Part shown: one piece after another, positions 56,467 to 64,000 of the stretch | Numbering within the stretch: position 1 is the first letter of the stretch | How the letters are laid out: each line of letters begins with the position of its first letter | Source of the DNA: Phragmites australis | Taxonomy: Eukaryota > Streptophyta > Magnoliopsida > Poales > Poaceae | DNA: 64,000 nucleotides | Assembly (NCBI RefSeq): GCF_958298935.1 | Contig: NC_084943.1 | Coordinates: 11,649,001 to 11,713,000, forward strand | Reading direction: 5' to 3' | The notes under the pieces: generated by a model | The model's input: only the letters and a program-made list of their open reading frames with translations | The model's database searches: none | Told to the model about the DNA's origin: nothing | Translations under genes and position numbers: made by a program

Positions 56467-59400
56467 TGTAACACCCTACTTTCCAAGATTTTACAACTTT
56501 TTTAAATTTTCCAATTTTAGTGAGTAGCTTCACCAGTAGAGCAATTTAAAACCTATTTTCATAAACAACCAAGTAACCTAGGTTATTATTTCTTGTGCAT
56601 TGCATGCTTAGTTTTGCTAGGAGCCAAGTAAATGCATTAGAGTTCTTTTTCTTTTTCTTTCTCTTTAGTGTTTTGGTGAAAAAGATTTTGAAAAGGTTTT
56701 TACAAAACTCAGTAGTAAATTAGTTAAGGATCTTAATGGTTGGAATTCAAAATCGTTGAATTTATCATCTATTCAATCCTTGACCATACCTGATCTTTCT
56801 CTAGTTCAATTCAAATCTTATCCAAATTCTCGTTTAAATCTAATCTCTCCTCTTCCTCAAATTCTACCAAAATCCTAGTTCAAATTCCTTATCTACTCCC
56901 ATTCTTGTTCAACCTCATTTTTCATTTCTCTTAAATTCACTTCAAGCTCAAATCAAATTCAAACTCTATTCAAATTTCTCTACAAAAGTTTCTTTTCTAA
57001 AACACTAGATATGCCTAAAGTACCTTTGGACCCAATCCTACCCAAGCCCAAGCCTTTTGCCAGCACACAAGTCATCTAGAAGGCCCAACACAAAGGATCC
57101 ACGAAATCTGTGGATATTCGTGGAGTCTTGGATAGCCTCATTTTCCCATGTAGTTTTGGAGTTCAAGACGGCCTCAAATGCAAATCTTAACAATACTAAA
57201 GTTGTAGGCCTCGTTGAGAGCTTAGATTTGAGCCTATGAAAAATCCCCTTTTGGATAATGGAGCTAGGAGTTATAGCCCCCAAAATCAGTGTTGCGTAGA
57301 TAAGTCTCAGTTCAAATAGTTTATCTTGTGACACATTTTTGGAAATCTAAATGGCATTTTCAAAAGTTCCAATGAATACCAAAGTTGTAGACCTTTTCAA
57401 GTAATAGAATTTAGAGTCCAGAACGTCCAATTTAGAGTCCTAAAGGTGGAGATATTGTCCTCAAAATAAAGAGCTATGAAAAAGGAAATTCTAATCGACT
57501 AGTGCTCAAACCCGATTTGTGTCCGGCTTGGACTCTACCATAACCAGCTGCCCCTAGCCCTATAAATAGGTGTTGAACGTCCTACCCTACCCTCTTTACA
57601 TTCCTCCAAGCCCTAACTGCCGTAGGTGCCCTGCCTGTGCACTGTCGTTCGCTGGTGTCGCCATTGTCTCTGCCCGTGATGCTCTACGTCGTCGTCTCTG
57701 CGAATCCTCCTTCCCTGATGGTCAAAGCAAGGTGAGAACCCCTCCTTATCCTTCCCTACCTCTGTGTTACCATCATGCTAAGTCCCTAGCTAACCCCTAA
57801 CCCTAGCCAAAGTCCGATCTACGCTGCCACAATCGTCGCCGTCACAGACAACCGTGCTGCCACTGATTGGCATCGACGTTCCTGTCTGTCCAGAGGTCAA
57901 TTCGCCATGCTCTTTCACCAGTGCATGACCCATGATGTTTCCCATTCCCTCACCAACTGATTTGTCTAGTGTATCAGCCAAACCACCGGGATGAAGGTCA
58001 ACATGCATGTTGTCCGCTTTCTAGACGCGTTCTCCACACGCACCGAGTTTGCTATTGAGTTCCCCATCAATTCGAAAGCCGTATGGATGTGCCATCTGCG
58101 TCACGACATGTACCATGGAGTCTTCTACATGTCCCTATGTTCCCTTCACTGGTTGTGCAGTGACACGACCAGAACACGGCTGCCAACCACAGCATGCTAT
58201 AGCCATCACCCATCTCATCTCTGTTGATCGATCTTCCTCCCAGGGGATGATATTCCCAAATCCGTGCTATAGCATTGTGTTCCTGGGATATATGAACGTC
58301 TCTATTCAGACAATTTCTTAAATTTCATAGCCAATCTACTAGAACGTGAGCGTCTTCGTTGCTGCATCTGATCGTGGTCACCACCAAAACTGACCATACC
58401 TCTGAGTTAGCCTTTCCGTGTTCTATGCTATACTTCCATCGTTTAGCTAAAACACCACTGAAGCCCAACATCGATATCAGTGGCCACGTGCCCAATCGCT
58501 GTTTTCGATGAAACCCGGGCTATAGCCGCTATGTAGATTTACCGACAGTATCCTTAACCCAGAAGTGCAACCTCCAGCCATTTGATCCATCATGGGCGGT
58601 TGAGGCTCCTCAGCTTACCTCTTCTTTAATCCAAGATGATGCTTACATGGCATGCCAAGTCAGCACCACATCATCCTCTTTGGCCTAGTCAGTGAAGTCT
58701 AGTCAACCCTATACCTCTTGGACCTCAATGATGTTGTCAAGTCTAACACAATGATTGCACAATGAACCTTTTCCTATAGGAAGATAACTCCGGTAAACTA
58801 GCCTTTCTTTTTAGCCTAATCCATCTTCTGAAAGACGTTATCTTTCATCCTAACTCTGACTTAGGTGATTCTTGCATCTAAATTTCTTCTCTAAAATTGT
58901 ACCCATCTAACCGTAGTGTTTTGATTATGTTTGGTATGTTGTTCTTAGTGTTTTTCTTTGTATTGTTTGTCAGTAGTTTTCACGATTAGTCGATGTTTTA
59001 GAGGAGCTAGAAGGACTTCAAGAACAAGAATTCTCTGAAGACCCAACTGAGTCGAGTCATGGCAAGTTGTGTTCTTCAACATACTTAACCCAGTTTTTAA
59101 ATGTTTTGTTTTATAAACATGCATGCTACTAATTTATTGGGAATCCCAAGAGTTAGGCTGTACTATAGTTTTCCCTTATCATCCTTGTCGCCTTAGTGTG
59201 GTTCTAGGTTATGGAAGGGTAGGTGATGCTTAGCCTTGCTTTGGGATGGTAATCATGATTAATGCTCTACGAACTTGATAATTTTCCTATACAACAATAA
59301 TAAAATATGATGGAATAACTTTTGTAGCAACATGGTATAGGGATTTGAGCATGTGGTATGATTGGATGTATGGTTTGGAAAGTGTTAGTCTTGCTCAAAT

Positions 59401-59829
59401 CTAAGGACCTGTTCGTGGGGTGACCTTTCTGTGTTTATAGTACAACCACAAGCCTGGTATGGGTTAGACCTAGCCAATTAATTTGCTTACTCTTAGCATA
59501 GTGTAGACCAGGCAGAAGAGCGGTGAATGGATGATGTCTTGAGATCTAAAAGGTGCAAGAGGGGCCCTCCGTTGTTGAGGTGGAATCACGCGGCGGTGAA
59601 ACCTTAGCGGGTAGACATATGCTAAGAGGAGCATTGTAAAGGCTTTGTAGTGATCACTTGGCCACACACCTTGCATGTGTGCAAGTGTCTAGCTAACATG
59701 GGCAAAATGGAGGCTTAGTCACCTGCTTGCAGATGATAAAATCACGACTTGTTGGTATGTACAACCTCTACAAAGTTAGAACTGAATATTCAGTCGTGCT
59801 CACGGTCACGAGCGGCACAGAAAACCTAC
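56467..59829 (+). mobile_element. LTR of the TGTAACACC family, divergent subfamily, cut by a Tat LTR
   Basis: It opens TGTAACACCCTACTTTCC and follows the LTR at 30449 through the TATA box (ccctataaataggtg, about 57556) and gattagtcgatgtttta. From about 59150 it diverges and matches instead the second half of the LTR at 42707-45615. It stops at aaaacctac (59829). The undisrupted relative at 43100 reads aaaacctaccatgattag on the reverse strand, so the cut is an insertion. Confidence 0.82.
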
Positions 59830-60685
59830 TGTTGGGGGACAATAGACCAGCCTGAGGATAATTGTTGACGATCGCTATTAAAGGTCCCTCCAGAGCCTTC
59901 GGCCTTCAGACTGAACACATGCCTTATCCCCGGAGGCTGCGAACCCCTTCGGGCCACCTCTCTAGCACGTACGTGGCCTTCCGAAGACTCAAAGCTATAG
60001 CAAGTCCCTCCAGAGCCTTCGGCCTCCATACTCAGCATGAGGCCTTATCCCCGGAGGCTGCAGACCTCTTTGGGCCACCCCACCGGCGCCCATGAGGCCT
60101 TCCAAAGCCTAAAGACGTAGCAGGCCTCCAAAGATAATATCAGGGAAGAAAGGATACCTCCCTGCAGTGTGACCTGATGAGCAATTAATGCCTGTGCAAG
60201 TGGTGCTTATTCTGACACCCTAGCGTGATGCAAGTCGTCTTGACACCCCCGGCAAAGCGGCGCCAGGCCGCAATTGGTAACCGACTCACCCCTCACGGGG
60301 CAGGTACCACAATAGTTAGCATGGTAGATATTTATCTTCTATGTAGAGTAAAAGTTACTTATCCAGGATAAGACCCAATAATTCGGCCAAGTCCTAGATA
60401 TTTGTACATCGTGATAACTTGTACACTAAGCTACATACTACCCTATAAATAGGGGGTTGTGGTCATCTGGAAAAAGAGAGGTCACAAGGAGCACGCTCAA
60501 CACAGCACCAGAGGAGCACAATCACAAAGTCTTCCAGTGATACTCCCCCTAGCCCGGTCCATATTTTTACTATCAATACATTTGTGGTGTTCCTTCCCCT
60601 CGAACTTCGTCTCAAAGCTTGAGTTTCCTCCTTAGAAGAAACTCTCGCCGTGCTTGCTGGGGCAATACAATCTCTTGCTGCAACA
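59830..60685 (+). mobile_element. Tat-like LTR, 856 bp, 5' LTR of an element that leaves the window
   Basis: It begins TGTTGGGGGACAATAG and ends CTTGCTGCAACA. It contains a doubled 110-130-bp block (ccctccagagccttcggcc..cttatccccggaggctgc at 59886 and 60004). A TATA box (accctataaatagggg, about 60440) is present. CCTAC at 59825-59829 would be the left target-site copy; its partner lies beyond 64000. Confidence 0.85.
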
Positions 60686-60705
60686 GCATGCCCTCTGTGG
60701 GAATT
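60686..60705 (+). other. Putative primer-binding site of the right-hand Tat-like element
   Basis: gcaTGCCCTCTGTGGGAA follows the LTR end. It looks like the TGGCGCCGTCTGTGGGAA-type site of Tat elements with a few changes. Confidence 0.5.
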
Positions 60706-61680
60706 TGAACACATAAGTGCCAAAGAGAGGTAGGAATCCACCAGAAAAACCACCAACGTGCTAGCCGCCATATCCACCATTGCAACCATGCAACCATATG
60801 CGTGGCTATCTCAGCCATGCACACCATGTATACCCTCCAGCCCTGCTGCCGTATGGGATGGCATTCCTCCGGCCTGGACCGACCAGAACCTTGGGTCAGT
60901 ACAGAAACTCCATACGACACGAAGCCCTCCCAGCCTCTGCATGGCGAAGACCTTGCTGCACCAGAAGAGGTCACAGCCATGGTCGCAGCCATGTAGGCCG
61001 CCTTCCAGTGGTTCTCGACGGTCGAACCCCAGAATGTTCCTACCTGCACTTGGTCCCAAGGTATATCCTTCAATAGCACTTGGGATGCCCCGAGTGATCC
61101 AACACCTCCGAAGAATCTATCCACACATCATCCTCCTCGGGCCCCTCTGGTGAAAGAAGGGTTCGAGGAGGCACAAGGCTTCAAAGTAAGCAGACCCGCC
61201 AGTGCCCCCGACGCAGCCCTCATGACACCAATCGCGCGTAGGGAACAAGTCAACCTCATCGACGGAGGCATAACCGGAGCCACTCTAGCTCTGAAAACTG
61301 GTTCACTAGACGACCTTGATGGTCTCCTCAAAGGAAAGGAGGCCCTGGAGAAACCACGGGCTCCGGGGTACGCAGCCCCCGGCAGTGAGCTCAACGTCAA
61401 CCACAAGCTCTGCTACCCCTGGAGGCATACAGGTGTATCCTACAAGGACCAGGGCATGGCCACAACACCAATGACTGCTGAACCCTCACAACCTTCTGGG
61501 AGGAGTACCTCAGAAGACAAGCAGGATACCTGGCCATAGAGGGAACCAGTGAAGGATGGCAAAGAGGTCAGAAGCCTGGGGCAAACTCCAGAGCAAATCC
61601 GTGGCCCTCCGTCCCTGCTCCATCGCCACCAACTCCGCTACCGACGGTGCAATATCTCAGCGATGAGGACTAAGTCAGAC
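60706..61680 (+). pseudogene. Leader and gag-position region of the right-hand Tat-like element, unrecognised
   Basis: The longest plus-strand frame (61150-61539) includes VSRPASAPDAALMTPIARRE and ends DKQDTWP. It shows no gag core, zinc knuckle or other domain. Overlapping frames on both strands have similar length. By position it could be a decayed gag or a leader. I cannot assign a function. Confidence 0.3.
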
Positions 61681-62000
61681 AACGCCATCACCAGGCTCTG
61701 GACAGATTACCTCCAGACACGAGCAACGGCTAAAGGCTGAAGGGGTCGAGGACCACCTCTCCCGACTAGCTTTCAGCTCCACCTCCAACACGCATCATCG
61801 CCAAGATCCGGGCGGTTACCCACGGAGCCAGGCAATGGCTAAGGGCCGAGGGGGGTCAAGGATCACCTCTCCCAACTAGCCTTCGGCTCCACCTCTGATA
61901 CGCGTCATCGCCATGCTCCGGGCAGATTGCCGCTGGAGTCGGGCAACAGCTAAGGGCCGAGGGGGTCGAGGATCACCTCTTCCGGCCTAGCCGTAGGCTT
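61680..62000 (+). repeat. Tandem repeat of about 110 bp, three copies
   Basis: The landmark ggctaagggccgagggggtcgagg recurs at 61728, 61837 and 61948, with atcacctctcccaactagccttcggctccacctc following each time. Unit length varies between 109 and 111 bp. Confidence 0.8.
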
Positions 62001-62339
62001 CGAGGCCTTCAAGCGTCACAATAGAGGCCTTATTCTAGCAAAGGTACGCCCACTATTACCTATAAATAATTTACCTAGCTGGTCTATCTTTCGTACAGTA
62101 TAGTCAAAATATGTTGGAGGCCTCCAACCTGACTGCTAGAAGTTTTTACAATAGATAGCCATTAGGTAGAAATGGTAAACCTAGATTATGTCCCTGTTTA
62201 GCACTAAGTAGTAGAACTTAAGTTACATCTTCATTTGACATAAGTTATGAATAGTCGTCTGACCTAGCTATGTCTTACACTGCAATTAGCTGCTTATTGC
62301 CAACATCAGACTGCAAAATTTAACTAGTACATAACCATG
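62001..62339 (+). other. No gene seen
   Basis: AT-rich spacer between two repeat arrays, with no domain, no LTR ends and no transposon termini recognised. Confidence 0.4.
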
Positions 62340-63310
62340 AAAAAACCCATGTACCGTGAATGCAGCATGCCTAGGTCACCTATAAGGCAAGACCGCCTAG
62401 GTTTCCTAGAAGGTATCGCGTAGTCTCGGTAGATAGTAAGGCCCACACACCTGCAGCTGCGCCACATGCCTAGGTCACCAGAGGGCAGATTATGCCAGGG
62501 TGTCCTATAAGGCCTTGCATAGCCTCGGTAGTGCTAAAGCCACGCTCCGGAGGATGTCCTCAGAGGCGGAGATGTGGTGCTCTGAGGAATGCTGTCGCAA
62601 GGAATCATCGTTGCACGACATACCTACACACCGTGGGCACAGGAAGCCTTGGTCACCGCGAAGGTATCAAGCCTAGGTAGTGTGTAGATGCCGGTTATCA
62701 AGGGATCTCCTTGATAATGTAGTTGTGGCGCTCCCAAAGGATTTCTTCGGGAGGCGTGACACGCCCAAGCACCTGTAAGCATTGCTTGCCTAAAAACCTA
62801 AAGTCACCTGAAAAAGTTTCCTGGAGGGTAGGCTTTGCCCTGGTAAGCAGTGGAGCCCACACACCTACAGCAGCATAGCATGCCTAGGTCACCCAGAGGG
62901 CATATTATGCCAGGGTGTCCTCAAAGGCATTGCATAGCTTCGGTAGTATGGATTCCGCATATCAAGGGATGACCTTGATGTGAGGATGTGGTGCTCTGAG
63001 GAATGCTGTCGCAAGTAATCCTCAATGCATGACATGCTTATATATCGCGAGCGCAGCAAGCCTAGGTCACCGCGAAGGCATCAAGCCATGGTTTCCTGGA
63101 AGGAATTGCATAGCATCGGTCGTATAAATGCCACACGCCAGGGCACACCCTTGGTGAACAGTGTTGCGGTGCACCCGGGGCGTTTCCTCGGGAGTACGAC
63201 AAGCCTACACACCAAGGGCGTAGCATGCCTAGGTCGCCTGGAAGGTAAGACTACCTAGGTTTCCTGGAAGGTATTGCGTAGCTCCAATAGTGTGTAGAAC
63301 CTTCGGCATG
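62340..63310 (+). repeat. Complex long-period repeat with block spacing of about 420 bp
   Basis: catgcctaggtcacc.agagggca.attatgccagggtgtcct followed by gcatagc.tcggtagt appears at about 62468 and 62889. gatgtggtgctctgaggaatgctgtcgcaag appears at about 62571 and 62986. cctaggtttcctggaaggta..gcgtag appears at about 62396 and 63255. The blocks are shuffled rather than strictly periodic. No gene is supported. Confidence 0.7.
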
Positions 63311-63329
63311 AATACATACCAAAGGGGAT

Positions 63330-63960
63330 AAAAAACCTCTGGCAAAAACGGAGAGACCTACTAATCTCCAGCAAAAACAAAGATACCTACAAAACCTCCA
63401 GCAAAAACGGAGAGTCCTATAAAACCTCGAACAAAAAAGGAGAGTCCTAAAAAACATCCAACAAAAACGGAGAGCCCTCTGAAAGCTTCGGCAAAAATTG
63501 GAGAGCCTTACAAAGCTTCCAGCAAAGATGGAGAAACTTACAAAACCTTCGGCAAAAACGGAGAGCCCTGCGGAAGCTCCGGCAAAACTGGAGAGTCCTA
63601 CAAAGCCTCTCGCAAAAACAGAGAGTCCTGCAAAAGCTCCGGCAAAAACGGGGAGTCTTGCAAAGCCTCCAGCAAAAACGAAGAGACTCCCAAAAACCTC
63701 CACGAGACTGAGCGTTTTACAAAAACCTCCGCAAACAACGGAGAGTCCTGCCAAACCTCCGCCAAAATGGAGAGGCTCCCAAAACCTCCGCCAAAACGGA
63801 GAGACTCCCAAAACCTCCGCAAGACATAGAGTCTTGCAAAAACCTCTGCAGGACATAGAGCCTTGCAAAAACCTCTGCAAGATGGAGAATCTTCAAAAAA
63901 ACCCCGCAAGTAGGAATCTCTTCCAAAAACCTCCTTCAGACGGAGAGGTTCTAAAAAACC
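63330..63960 (+). repeat. 30-bp minisatellite, about 20 copies
   Basis: Units of the type aaaacctccggcaaaaacgg plus agagtccta start every 30 bp (for example 63391, 63421, 63451, 63481), with occasional indels toward the right. Because 30 is a multiple of three, the minus strand stays open for about 209 codons (63251-63880) as a 10-residue repeat rich in Phe, Ala, Gly and Arg. I treat that frame as a by-product of the repeat. Confidence 0.92.
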
Positions 63961-64000
63961 TATCGGACAAAATCCCCCAGCATCTTGAAGGCAAGCGCCT

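Noticed and set aside
1..64000. CRISPR arrays, bacterial operons, phage or toxin systems
   Set aside because: No spacer-like unique intervals between identical short repeats, no operon-like gene packing and no bacterial ribosome sites. The tandem arrays are plant minisatellites.

Overview
The window looks like plant nuclear DNA from a grass. The evidence is a dense nest of LTR retrotransposons of grass type (Tat-, Tekay-like and SIRE-like), a Stowaway-type MITE, CACTA-like ends and a LINE scrap. I recognise no intact host gene, rRNA or tRNA gene. Species cannot be read from the sequence. Nearly all coding traces are broken retrotransposon genes, so this is heterochromatin-like intergenic space that records a series of insertions. 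Family names come from motif recognition by eye, not from a database search.

Layout, left to right. 1-1932: Ty3/gypsy pol scrap plus its LTR, minus strand. 1933-3971: repeat-rich 3' end and 3' LTR of one Tat-like element. 4060-12498 and 34538-35910: one old Tat-like element (called A here) with pol, a sense-strand extra ORF and a 3' LTR. A is interrupted by an LTR-bearing insert (5229-6389) inside the integrase, by a 3.5-kb solo LTR (7965-11499, TSD CTTTG), and by a 22-kb composite (12504-34532, TSD CAAAG). The composite is a non-autonomous, LARD-like chromovirus derivative with about 4-kb LTRs and only about 1.6 kb of internal sequence. Its 5' LTR was invaded by a younger Tat element (14380-25966). 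That element carries gag, protease, RT, archaeal-type RNase H, integrase, a 107-bp tandem array and a four-exon antisense gene.

35911-39533: CACTA-like end, LINE C-terminal fragment and unassigned DNA. 39534-46221: element B, a truncated relative of A that shares A's insert and integrase junction. B is split by a CACTA terminus and by a minus-strand LTR. 46222-56466: a SIRE-like Ty1/copia element on the minus strand whose integrase is split by a 4-kb solo LTR (49633-53679, TSD CAATC). 56467-59829: another copy of the TGTAACACC LTR family, cut by a further Tat-like LTR (59830-60685). From there to the window end lie a putative PBS and several minisatellite arrays.

Insertion order can be read from nesting: A before the LARD-like element, which came before the 11.6-kb Tat element; the SIRE element before both the solo LTR within it and the LTR at 56467; and that LTR before the Tat LTR at 59830. 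The best candidate for an under-described system is the spliced antisense gene inside the nested Tat element (22218-24902, minus), especially because a recognisably related domain occurs on the sense strand in element A.
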